The notes under the pieces are model-generated. The model did no database searches, was not told where the DNA came from, and saw only the letters and a list, made by a program, of their open reading frames with translations. This document shows, in pieces, positions 1-6,077 of a stretch of 9,654 nucleotides of DNA. Every line of letters starts with the position of its first letter. Positions within the stretch are counted from its first letter, which is position 1. Made by a program: the position numbers and the translations under genes. This DNA is from Ga0077527 sp964606765 (GTDB lineage Bacteria; Pseudomonadota; Gammaproteobacteria; Burkholderiales; SG8-41), in assembly GCA_964606765.1 (NCBI GenBank), contig CAZSIR010000114.1, forward strand, positions 1 to 9,654. The letters are read 5' to 3'.

Positions 1-81
1 AAGCAGGACGCCATGATCAAGCAGGATGCCCTGAAGAAGCAGAATGCAATGAAGCAGGATGCGATGAAACAGGGGGCGATG
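1..81 (+). repeat. Short tandem repeat encoding the KQDAM units
   Basis: Five copies of a 15-nt unit of the form AAG CAG GAT GCN ATG start at 1, 19, 37, 52 and 67. The first three are separated by one extra codon (ATC, AAG), giving an 18-nt spacing, and the later ones are directly adjacent at 15 nt. The copies differ mostly by synonymous or single-base changes, which points to expansion by slippage or recombination followed by drift. Confidence 0.75.
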
Positions 82-114
82 AAAGATTCTGCGGCCATGA
101 AAGGCATGAAGTAA
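1..114 (+). CDS. C-terminal end of a small MxKDx-type pentapeptide repeat protein (5' end outside window)
   Basis: Frame 1 is open from the window edge to a TAA at 112-114 and encodes 37 residues rich in Met, Lys, Gln, Asp and Ala. The unit Lys-Gln-Asp-Ala-Met recurs: KQDAM, KQDAL, KQNAM, KQDAM, KQGAM, then a degenerate tail ending KGMK. Small exported proteins annotated as 'pentapeptide MXKDX repeat protein' in proteobacteria consist of a signal peptide followed by this kind of repeat, so I assign it there. Their function is not known to me. The N-terminus, where a signal peptide is expected, lies outside the window. No neighbour suggests a function. I am fairly confident that the frame is real because the repeat is maintained at the amino-acid level up to the stop; the family name is less certain because only the tail is visible. 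Confidence 0.72.
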   Translation, partial: KQDAMIKQDALKKQNAMKQDAMKQGAMKDSAAMKGMK

Positions 115-123
115 TCCGTGCCT

Positions 124-170
124 GCTGCCGGCAATCTGCCGCGGGACATCCTGCGGCATTTGCCGGCGGC
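124..170 (+). terminator. Long imperfect hairpin after the repeat-protein gene; possible terminator without a T-tract
   Basis: Bases 124-134 pair with 160-170 (11 pairs including one G-T). After a small internal loop (135-137 against 158-159), bases 138-144 pair with 151-157 (7 pairs including one G-T), leaving a 6-nt loop. The stem is strong and lies 9 bp after the stop codon. However, the 3' flank is AAAACC rather than a run of T, and the opposite strand has no T-run either. It may protect the transcript end or act in a non-canonical way; calling it an intrinsic terminator would overstate the evidence. Confidence 0.4.
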
Positions 171-304
171 AAAACCACGGGGTGCGGCAGGCTAGTCGGG
201 TCACCTGCCTCACGGGACGCGGCGCCCGCCCTGATGCGGCCCCTGTGCTGAAATGACCGGCGTTCCGCTCCGTACTGTATGGATTCGATGGTTTTGACGG
301 AAGA

Positions 305-805
305 ATGGCTTTGACGGAAGAACGCAACGCTCCGACGCTCCGTTTTGTTTTCAGTCATCCGGCACATTTCATTGCCTTTGCCGGTGGCATCGGTCTGATT
401 CCCTTTGCGCCGGGCACCTTCGGCACCTTGCTGGCCATACCCCTGTTTCACGGGCTGCAGGCCTGGCTGGACGCATGGACCTTCCTGGTGGTGATCGTCG
501 CGCTGTTCTGGCTGGGCACCTGGGCCTGCGCGGTTACGGGGCGCGCGCTCGGTGTGGCTGACCACGGCGGCATGGTGTGGGATGAAGTCGTGGCTTTCCT
601 GCTGGTGCTGTTTTTCGTGCCGGCGGGCGCTTACTGGCAGGCGTATGCCTTCGTGCTGTTCCGCCTGTTCGACATCTTCAAGCCGCCGCCCATTCGTTAC
701 TATGACCGCACGCTGAAGAACGGCTTCGGCGTGATGTGGGATGACCTGATCGCCGCGGCGTACGCGCTGTTGGTGCTCGCAGGCACTTTTGCATTGATCA
801 GCTGA
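305..805 (+). CDS. pgpA: Phosphatidylglycerophosphatase A
   Basis: This 166-residue protein matches PgpA, the inner-membrane enzyme that removes the phosphate from phosphatidylglycerophosphate to make phosphatidylglycerol. Visible family signatures are GGIGLIPFAPGTFGT (27-41), DHGGMVWDE with its acidic residues (86-93), FRLFDIFKPPPIR (119-131) and GFGVMWDD (140-147). Hydrophobic segments lie near 58-76, 95-110 and 148-165. The length is close to the E. coli protein (about 170 residues). The start is uncertain: the GGAAG at 299-303 is only one base from the ATG at 305 but seven bases from an in-frame TTG at 311, which would give a protein two residues shorter. A 13-bp sequence is repeated across this point (293-305 and 310-322). 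In many proteobacteria pgpA follows thiL; here no thiL precedes it. The TGA at 803-805 runs into the pncC ribosome binding site, so the two genes are probably co-transcribed. Confidence 0.93.
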   Translation: MALTEERNAPTLRFVFSHPAHFIAFAGGIGLIPFAPGTFGTLLAIPLFHGLQAWLDAWTFLVVIVALFWLGTWACAVTGRALGVADHGGMVWDEVVAFLLVLFFVPAGAYWQAYAFVLFRLFDIFKPPPIRYYDRTLKNGFGVMWDDLIAAAYALLVLAGTFALIS

Positions 806-810
806 GGAGG
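805..810 (+). promoter_or_regulatory. Consensus Shine-Dalgarno of pncC
   Basis: AGGAGG sits five bases before the ATG at 816. Its first A is the last base of the pgpA stop codon, so ribosomes finishing pgpA are placed directly at the pncC start, suggesting translational coupling. Confidence 0.85.
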
Positions 811-815
811 CAGGG

Positions 816-1316
816 ATGCCGGACAAAATATTGTTTGAACTGGCCGCACAGTTGGGTGTGGCGCTGAAGGCGCAGGGTCTGATGCTGGCCACAGCGGAAT
901 CCTGCACCGGCGGCTGGGTGGCGCAGGCGGTGACGGCAGTGCCCGGCAGTTCGCAGTGGTTCGAGCGCGGCTTCGTGACCTATACCTATATCTCCAAACG
1001 CGAGATGCTTGGCGTCAGCCAGGACACGCTGGGCGCGCACGGCGCAGTGTCGGAACCGACCGTGCGCGAGATGGTCATCGGCGCGCTGGCCAACAGCCAT
1101 GCGCAGATCGCAGTGGCGATCAGCGGCACGGCGGGGCCGGATGGCGGCACGCCGGAGAAGCCGGTGGGCACCGTGTGTTTTGCCTGGGGCGTCAAGAACG
1201 GCGAGCCGAAATCCGCGACCCGGCATTTTCCCGGCGACCGCGAAACGGTGCGCCGCGCAGCGGTGCAATTTGCGCTGGAAGGGGTGCGCGGGCTGCTGCC
1301 GGTCGTCCTGCCGTGA
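816..1316 (+). CDS. pncC: Nicotinamide-nucleotide amidohydrolase (CinA C-terminal domain, PncC)
   Basis: This 166-residue stand-alone CinA C-terminal domain protein resembles E. coli PncC over its whole length. PncC deamidates nicotinamide mononucleotide to nicotinate mononucleotide in the cytoplasmic pyridine nucleotide salvage cycle. The serine-nucleophile motif AESCTGG is at 27-33 (Ser29), followed by GSSQWFERGFVTY (44-56), a conserved Lys (61), HGAVSEPTV (75-83), SGTAGPDGG (103-111) and EKPVGTV (114-120). The N-terminal CinA (MoCF-like) domain is absent, as usual for the proteobacterial form. Residues 57-60 read TYIS where E. coli has SNEA. The start is fixed by a consensus AGGAGG five bases upstream. 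The gene is probably the last of the pgpA transcript; no hairpin with a T-run follows it, and the AT-rich recA control region begins directly after its stop. Confidence 0.94.
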   Translation: MPDKILFELAAQLGVALKAQGLMLATAESCTGGWVAQAVTAVPGSSQWFERGFVTYTYISKREMLGVSQDTLGAHGAVSEPTVREMVIGALANSHAQIAVAISGTAGPDGGTPEKPVGTVCFAWGVKNGEPKSATRHFPGDRETVRRAAVQFALEGVRGLLPVVLP

Positions 1317-1375
1317 TGTCATAAATATTTGATTATATTAAATAATTTGTCATTTATCTGGGTATTTAAACACTA

Positions 1376-1391
1376 CTGTATAAATAAACAG
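1376..1391. promoter_or_regulatory. LexA operator (SOS box) of recA
   Basis: The sequence CTGTATAAATAAACAG fits the proteobacterial LexA consensus CTGT-N8-ACAG exactly, including the AT-rich core. It ends 19 bp before the TATAAT at 1411, so bound LexA would cover the -35 region of the recA promoter. This predicts repression of recA in undamaged cells and induction once RecA filaments trigger LexA self-cleavage. It is the only full match I noticed in the window. Confidence 0.92.
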
Positions 1392-1416
1392 CTTTTTGCC
1401 AAAATTTATGTATAAT
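1388..1416 (+). promoter_or_regulatory. recA promoter (consensus -10, poor -35)
   Basis: A perfect -10 box TATAAT lies at 1411-1416. Seventeen bases upstream the -35 position (1388-1393) reads ACAGCT, far from TTGACA and overlapping the right half of the LexA operator. The upstream 90 bp are very AT-rich and could act as an UP element. Transcription would begin near 1423, giving a leader of about 70 nt before the recA ATG. The start point is inferred. Confidence 0.75.
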
Positions 1417-1438
1417 GCAGCCATCACCTGATAAAAAC

Positions 1439-1460
1439 GCAGCGCCGAACATCGCGCTGC
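1439..1460. promoter_or_regulatory. Perfect 7-bp hairpin in the recA leader
   Basis: GCAGCGC (1439-1445) and GCGCTGC (1454-1460) are perfect inverted repeats with an 8-nt loop, inside the predicted recA 5' leader. On the + strand no T-run follows, so it should not stop recA transcription. Read on the minus strand the stem is followed by GTTTTTAT, which has the form of an intrinsic terminator against antisense transcription entering from recA. Confidence 0.5.
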
Positions 1461-1495
1461 ATGACTGAACCGGATCGAAGAACTGAGAGGGCAAC

Positions 1496-2572
1496 ATGGA
1501 CGAAAACAAGAGCAAGGCACTGGCAGCGGCGCTGTCGCAAATCGAAAAGCAGTTCGGCAAGGGTTCGGTCATGCGCATGGGCGAATCCGATATTGCCAAG
1601 GACATCCAGGCGGTATCGACGGGTTCGCTGGGCCTCGACATCGGTCTGGGCATCGGCGGCCTGCCGCGCGGCCGGGTGGTCGAGATCTACGGGCCGGAAT
1701 CCTCGGGCAAGACCACGCTGACGCTGTCAGTGATCGCACAAATGCAGAAACTCGGTGGCTCCGCGGCCTTCATCGATGCCGAACACGCACTCGACCCGCA
1801 ATACGCCGGCAAGCTCGGCGTCAAGGTCGATGAACTGATCATCTCCCAGCCGGACAATGGCGAGCAGGCGCTGGAAATCGCCGACATGCTGGTGCGCTCG
1901 GGTTCGGTCGACGTGGTGGTGATCGACTCGGTGGCCGCGCTGGTGCCGCGCGCCGAGATCGAGGGCGAAATGGGCGAGCCGCAGATGGGTCTGCAGGCCC
2001 GCCTGATGTCGCAGGCGCTGCGCAAGCTGACCGCCAACATCAAGCGTTCGAACACGCTGGTGATTTTCATCAACCAGATCCGCATGAAGATCGGCGTGAT
2101 GTTCGGCAATCCGGAAACCACCACCGGCGGCAACGCGCTGAAGTTCTACGCCTCGGTGCGCATCGACATTCGCCGCATCGGTTCGATCAAGAAGGGCGAA
2201 GAGGTCATCGGTTCCGAGACCCGCGCCAAGATCGTCAAGAACAAGGTGGCGCCGCCGTTCCGCCAGGCTGAATTCGACATTCTCTACGGCGAAGGCATTT
2301 CGCGCGAAGGCGAGATCATCGAACTCGGCGTGATCCACAACATCATCGAAAAATCCGGTGCCTGGTATTCCTACGGCAAGGACCGCATCGGCCAGGGCAA
2401 GGACAACACCCGGGAGTATCTGCGGGAAAACCCGAAAATGGCCAACGAGATCGAGTCGCGGATCCGTGCCGCAGTCGGCGTCGCGGGCGGTCCGGAGGCC
2501 GTCATCAAGAAACAGCCGCTGGAAGTGGTCGAGTCCGATCCGGCGGCGCGGAAAAAAGCCGCCGGGCAGTAA
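1496..2572 (+). CDS. recA: Recombinase RecA
   Basis: RecA forms a helical ATP-dependent filament on single-stranded DNA, drives homologous strand exchange and acts as co-protease for LexA. The 358-residue product is full length (E. coli about 353). Visible are the N-terminal helix (1-30), Walker A GPESSGKT (66-73), the glutamate-bearing FIDAEHALDP (92-101), Walker B VVVIDS (140-145), L1 region EIEGEMGEPQMGLQAR (154-169), the FINQIRMKIGVMFG stretch (191-204), the L2 DNA-binding loop NPETTTGGNALKFYAS (205-220) and the C-terminal domain with GAWYSYGKDRIGQGKDN (288-304). The extreme C-terminus is less acidic than in E. coli, ending in a Lys/Ala-rich stretch. The start is supported by GAGAGG (1485-1490) five bases upstream. 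The LexA box and TATAAT upstream indicate SOS control. recX follows after 28 bp. Confidence 0.99.
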   Translation: MDENKSKALAAALSQIEKQFGKGSVMRMGESDIAKDIQAVSTGSLGLDIGLGIGGLPRGRVVEIYGPESSGKTTLTLSVIAQMQKLGGSAAFIDAEHALDPQYAGKLGVKVDELIISQPDNGEQALEIADMLVRSGSVDVVVIDSVAALVPRAEIEGEMGEPQMGLQARLMSQALRKLTANIKRSNTLVIFINQIRMKIGVMFGNPETTTGGNALKFYASVRIDIRRIGSIKKGEEVIGSETRAKIVKNKVAPPFRQAEFDILYGEGISREGEIIELGVIHNIIEKSGAWYSYGKDRIGQGKDNTREYLRENPKMANEIESRIRAAVGVAGGPEAVIKKQPLEVVESDPAARKKAAGQ

Positions 2573-2600
2573 GCCGGCGCACTGAACCGGCAGCAAGAGC

Positions 2601-3074
2601 ATGCCGGCATCGGATCGCAAAGAACCCGGTCTCAGGGCACGCGCACTTAGGCACTTGGCGCGGCGCGAGTATACCCGTCACGAGTTGACGCTAAAGCTCG
2701 CGCCGCACGCTGAGTCGGAAGCCGAAATCGAGCAGGTCCTGGATGACTTTACGCAGCGCGGCTGGTTGTCCGAACAGCGCGCGGCGGAGCAGATGGTGCA
2801 TGCACGGCGCAGTCGGTATGGAATGGCGCGCATCCGCCGCGATCTGGAGGCCAAAGGGGTGGCGGCTGATGTGATTGTCACCATGGTGGCCGGCTTGAAG
2901 GACGGTGAACTGGAGGCGGCACAGGCGGTGTGGCGGCGGAAATTCAAGACGCCGCCGGCGGATGCGGCAGAGCGGGCGAAGCAGGCGCGGTTTTTACTGG
3001 GACGCGGATTCAGCAGCGAAATCATCAGCAGGCTGTTGCGCGGGTTGGCGAAAGATGACGCGGGAGATCACTGA
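2601..3074 (+). CDS. recX: Recombination regulatory protein RecX
   Basis: This 157-residue basic, helical protein has RecX features: a first three-helix repeat with ALRHLARREYTRHELTLKL (15-33), a second with IEQVLDDFTQRGWLSEQRAAEQMVHAR (43-69) followed by RYGMARIRRDLEAKGV (72-87), and a third near the C-terminus (RFLLGRGFSSEIISRLL). RecX binds the RecA filament, usually blocking its extension. Its place directly after recA is the common arrangement and is strong supporting evidence. The 28-bp gap has only a short 5-bp stem (2573-2577 with 2587-2591) and no T-run, so recX is probably made by read-through from the SOS-controlled recA promoter. The ribosome binding site is weak (GGCAG at 2589-2593), consistent with RecX being needed at much lower amounts than RecA. 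Confidence 0.94.
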   Translation: MPASDRKEPGLRARALRHLARREYTRHELTLKLAPHAESEAEIEQVLDDFTQRGWLSEQRAAEQMVHARRSRYGMARIRRDLEAKGVAADVIVTMVAGLKDGELEAAQAVWRRKFKTPPADAAERAKQARFLLGRGFSSEIISRLLRGLAKDDAGDH

Positions 3075-3075
3075 C

Positions 3076-3327
3076 ATGTTCAGGGAACTGTTTAAAAACA
3101 AGGATTTGCTGGTGTTCTGGGTGACCATCGCCATCACGGCGTTCGATGTGTTGCCGCTGGATTATTTTTCGATCCCGGAGGTAACGGCAGCGCCTTCGAA
3201 TTTCAGCGTCAGCGCGGATAATTCGCCATACCGGGCGGCAGCCTTGCAGCAAACAACGACCGTTGGGAAAAAAGAACCGGCTGACAGCGGCACCCATTTC
3301 CGCAGCCTCACCATCAACCAACGCTGA
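3076..3327 (+). CDS. Hypothetical 83-residue protein with one N-terminal membrane segment
   Basis: An ATG one base after the recX stop opens an 83-codon frame, with GGGAGA at 3062-3067 eight bases upstream as a good Shine-Dalgarno. The product starts MFRELFKNKD, then has a hydrophobic stretch at about residues 11-31 (LLVFWVTIAITAFDVLPLDYF) that could be a membrane anchor, and a polar, low-complexity Ser/Thr/Ala-rich remainder with no cysteines and no motif I recognise. The first 35 codons use mostly G or C in the third position like the neighbours; the later part less so, which could mean the 3' half is drifting. Spacing places it in the recA-recX transcript, so it might be SOS-induced; that is inference. 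It could also be a chance frame or a decayed gene. Confidence 0.45.
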   Translation: MFRELFKNKDLLVFWVTIAITAFDVLPLDYFSIPEVTAAPSNFSVSADNSPYRAAALQQTTTVGKKEPADSGTHFRSLTINQR

Positions 3328-3347
3328 TCCAGCTTCAGCATGTACCT

Positions 3348-3364
3348 CGGGATTTTCCATCCCG
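3348..3364 (+). terminator. Possible weak terminator hairpin before alaS
   Basis: CGGGAT (3348-3353) and ATCCCG (3359-3364) form a perfect 6-bp stem with a 5-nt loop. It is followed by the pyrimidine-rich GCCTCTTCCTGTCC rather than a true T-run. It lies 21 bp after the stop of the small protein gene and may partly end the recA-recX transcript. Confidence 0.3.
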
Positions 3365-3401
3365 GCCTCTTCCTGTCCGGAATCAAGCGCTAAAACTGGT
3401 T

Positions 3402-3436
3402 TAAAATCTGCGCCTTACGCAACTTTATTGGCGCAG
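3402..3436 (+). promoter_or_regulatory. Candidate alaS promoter -10 with adjoining 7-bp inverted repeat
   Basis: A -10-like TAAAAT at 3402-3407 is directly followed by the inverted repeat CTGCGCC (3408-3414) and GGCGCAG (3430-3436), with a 15-nt spacer. The predicted transcription start (about 3413-3414) falls in the left arm, and the right arm includes the AGG (3435-3437) that is the only Shine-Dalgarno candidate for the ATG at 3441. No good -35 is visible at the expected position. E. coli AlaRS is known to repress its own gene by binding a palindrome that flanks the start point, so an operator role is plausible here but unproven. Confidence 0.42.
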
Positions 3437-3440
3437 GCGC

Positions 3441-6077
3441 ATGAAATCCGCAGAAATCCGCGACAAGTTTCTCCAGTACTTTGAATCCAAGGGCCACAGT
3501 ATTGTGGCCTCCAGCCCGCTGGTGCCCGGCAACGATCCGACGCTGCTGTTCACCAATTCCGGCATGGTGCAGTTCAAGGATGTGTTCCTCGGACAGGAAA
3601 CCCGCCCCTACAAACGCGCTACGACTTCCCAGCGCAGCCTGCGCGCCGGCGGCAAGCACAATGATCTCGAGAATGTCGGCTATACCGCGCGTCATCACAC
3701 CTTTTTCGAGATGCTGGGCAATTTCTCCTTCGGCGACTATTTCAAGAAGGATGCCATCCATTACGCCTGGGAGCTGCTGACGGGCGTCTACAAACTGCCC
3801 AAGGACAAACTCTGGGTGACGGTCTACCAGACCGACGACGAAGCCTATGACATCTGGGCCAATGGCATCGGTGTGCCAAAGGAGCGCATCGTGCGCATCG
3901 GCGACAAGCCGGGCGGCGGTTCGGATAATTTCTGGCAAATGGCCGATACCGGGCCCTGCGGACCCTGCAGTGAAATCTTTTACGACCACGGTGATGATGT
4001 TGAAGGCGGCCCGCCGGGATCGAAAGAGGCCGACGGCGACCGCTACATCGAAATCTGGAACCTGGTGTTCATGCAGTTTGATCGCCAGAAAAGCGGCGAC
4101 GACTATGTGCTGAACCCGCTGCCCAAACCCTCGGTGGATACCGGCATGGGTCTGGAGCGCATCGCCGCGGTGCTGCAGGGCGTGCATTCCAATTACGACA
4201 TCGATCTGTTCCAGGTGTTGATCAAGGCCGCTGCACGGGAAACCGGCGCCAAGGACCTGAACAACAATTCGCTGAAGGTCATCGCCGACCATATCCGTGC
4301 CTGTTCCTTCCTGATTGTCGATGGCGTGATTCCCGGCAACGAAGGCCGTGGCTATGTGCTGCGCCGGATCATCCGCCGCGCGATCCGCCACGGTTACAAG
4401 CTGGGTCAGACCCAACCGTTTTTCCACAAGGTCGTTGCTGATCTGGCGAAGGTGATGGGCGCCGCCTATCCCGAACTGGTCAAGGTGCAGGACCGGGTGA
4501 CACAGGTGCTGAAGCAGGAAGAAGAGCGTTTTGCCGAGACCCTGATAAACGGCATGAAGGTGCTCGAAGGCGCGCTGACCCGTGAAGACAAGATGCTCGA
4601 CGGCGAAACCGTGTTCCAGCTTTATGACACTTATGGTTTCCCGGTTGACCTGACGGCAGACATCGCGCGCGAACGTAATGTGCGCATGGATTACGCCGGC
4701 TTTGAAGCGGCGATGGACCAGCAGCGCGAACGCGCGCGCGCTGCGTCCAAATTCCAGATGGGTGCTGCTGTTGAATACAGCGGCGCCAAAACCGAATTCC
4801 GCGGATACGACACGCTGGTTGTTGAGGATGCCAAGGTGATCGCAATTTACCGCGAAGGCACCGCGGTGCAGGCGCTGAACCATGGCGAATCGGGTGTGGT
4901 GGTGCTCGACCGCACGCCGTTTTACGCCGAGTCCGGCGGTCAGGTCGGCGATCGCGGCGAACTGGTCGCTTCCGGCGGCACTTTTGCCGTGACCGACACG
5001 CAAAAAATCCAGGCCGACGTGTTCGGCCATCACGGTGAACTGAAGACCGGCACGCTGAAAGTCGGTGACAAACTCGAGGCCCGCGTCGACATCGAACTGC
5101 GCCGGCGCACGATGCGCAACCATTCGGTGACGCACCTGATGCACAAGGCCTTGCATGAGGTGCTGGGTTCGCATGTGCAGCAGAAGGGCTCGCTGGTCGA
5201 CGCCGACAAGACCCGTTTTGACTTTTCCAATGACAGACCAATGACGGCGGATGAAATCCGCCGCGTCGAGGCGCTGGTCAATGCCGAAATCCTGAAGAAC
5301 ACGCCGACGCGTGCGCGTATCCTGCCGATCGAGGAAGCGAAAAAATCGGGGGCAACCATGCTGTTCGGCGAAAAATACGGCGACGAAGTGCGTGTGCTGG
5401 ACATCGGCACGTCGCGCGAATTCTGCGGCGGCACCCACGTCGAGCGCACCGGCGACATCGGCGTTTTCAAGCTGTATTCGGAAGGCGGTGTGGCGGCCGG
5501 CGTGCGTCGTGTCGAGGCCACGACCGGCAGCAACGCGCTGGCGATGATTGACAGCCAACTCGGTGAATTTGGCGAGGTTGCGCGGCAGCTGCGCGCCCAG
5601 CCCGGCGCGGGCAGCGTGCACAAGGCGGTGCAGACGCTGATCGAGGAAAAGAAAGCACTGGAGAAGGAAATCGCCCGGTTGCGTTCGAAGCTCGCATCAG
5701 GGCAGGGCGGCGATCTGTCGGCGCAGGCTGTGGAAGTCAAGGGCAAGGATGGGACTGTGATTCGGGTATTGGCAGCCGCCATCGACGGCGCCGATGCCAA
5801 GTCGCTGCGCGAAGCGATGGACCAGTTGAAGGACAAGCTGAAAAGCGCAGCCATCGTGCTGGCGGCTGCCGAAGGCGGCAAGGTGACGCTGATCGCCGGC
5901 GTGACCGCTGATCTCACGGCCAAGGTCAAAGCCGGAGAACTGGTGAACCATGTCGCGCAGCAGGTCGGCGGCAAGGGCGGCGGCCGGCCGGACATGGCGC
6001 AGGCCGGCGGCACCGATCCTTCGAAGCTGCCGGAAGCCTTGAAGTCGGTCAGTGCCTGGGTGGAGCAACGCCTGTGA
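3441..6077 (+). CDS. alaS: Alanine--tRNA ligase
   Basis: This 878-residue cytoplasmic class II synthetase charges tRNA(Ala) and removes misactivated Ser and Gly. The length matches the bacterial family (E. coli about 876). Domain order is complete. The aminoacylation core has NDPTLLFTNSGMVQFKD (31-47), TSQRSLRAGGKHNDLENVG (62-80) and the motif 3 GMGLER (235-240). A tRNA-recognition region follows. The editing domain carries the zinc-binding HSVTH (561-565) and CGGTH (662-666) motifs. After it come a heptad-like helix (727-750) and the C-Ala domain with GGKGGGRPDMAQAGG (843-857). All key editing residues are present. The start agrees with the family N-terminus (SAEIRDKF); its Shine-Dalgarno is weak and lies in an inverted repeat. 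Its stop overlaps the GTG of the next gene, so the two are probably co-translated. Confidence 0.99.
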   Translation: MKSAEIRDKFLQYFESKGHSIVASSPLVPGNDPTLLFTNSGMVQFKDVFLGQETRPYKRATTSQRSLRAGGKHNDLENVGYTARHHTFFEMLGNFSFGDYFKKDAIHYAWELLTGVYKLPKDKLWVTVYQTDDEAYDIWANGIGVPKERIVRIGDKPGGGSDNFWQMADTGPCGPCSEIFYDHGDDVEGGPPGSKEADGDRYIEIWNLVFMQFDRQKSGDDYVLNPLPKPSVDTGMGLERIAAVLQGVHSNYDIDLFQVLIKAAARETGAKDLNNNSLKVIADHIRACSFLIVDGVIPGNEGRGYVLRRIIRRAIRHGYKLGQTQPFFHKVVADLAKVMGAAYPELVKVQDRVTQVLKQEEERFAETLINGMKVLEGALTREDKMLDGETVFQLYDTYGFPVDLTADIARERNVRMDYAGFEAAMDQQRERARAASKFQMGAAVEYSGAKTEFRGYDTLVVEDAKVIAIYREGTAVQALNHGESGVVVLDRTPFYAESGGQVGDRGELVASGGTFAVTDTQKIQADVFGHHGELKTGTLKVGDKLEARVDIELRRRTMRNHSVTHLMHKALHEVLGSHVQQKGSLVDADKTRFDFSNDRPMTADEIRRVEALVNAEILKNTPTRARILPIEEAKKSGATMLFGEKYGDEVRVLDIGTSREFCGGTHVERTGDIGVFKLYSEGGVAAGVRRVEATTGSNALAMIDSQLGEFGEVARQLRAQPGAGSVHKAVQTLIEEKKALEKEIARLRSKLASGQGGDLSAQAVEVKGKDGTVIRVLAAAIDGADAKSLREAMDQLKDKLKSAAIVLAAAEGGKVTLIAGVTADLTAKVKAGELVNHVAQQVGGKGGGRPDMAQAGGTDPSKLPEALKSVSAWVEQRL

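Noticed and set aside
274..289. CTGTATGGATTCGATG before pgpA as a LexA box
   Set aside because: The left half and flanking TA resemble an SOS box but the right half is GATG, not ACAG.
17..907. A 296-codon minus-strand frame across the left end, opposite the repeat protein and pgpA
   Set aside because: It spans intergenic DNA and two genes with good family or repeat evidence on the other strand, and its product is low-complexity Arg/Gln/His-rich with no domain.
1727..2620. A 297-codon minus-strand frame opposite recA
   Set aside because: It is the antisense shadow of recA, rich in Asp/His/Leu/Arg without any motif.
3088..3103. CTGTTTAAAAACAAGG as a second LexA box
   Set aside because: Only the left half CTGT fits; the right half after eight bases reads AAGG instead of ACAG, and it lies inside the small gene after recX.
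3025..3360. A 111-codon minus-strand frame across the recX-alaS gap as an alternative to the small + strand gene
   Set aside because: There is no hydrophobic or domain signature and no convincing ribosome binding site, and it overlaps the recX end. The + strand frame at 3076 has a better start signal, though neither is proven.
3390..5621. A 743-codon open frame on the minus strand opposite alaS
   Set aside because: It mirrors the alaS codons, has a His/Val/Gly/Ala-rich composition typical of antisense frames in GC-rich genes, shows no recognisable domain and no ribosome binding site, while alaS opposite is certain.
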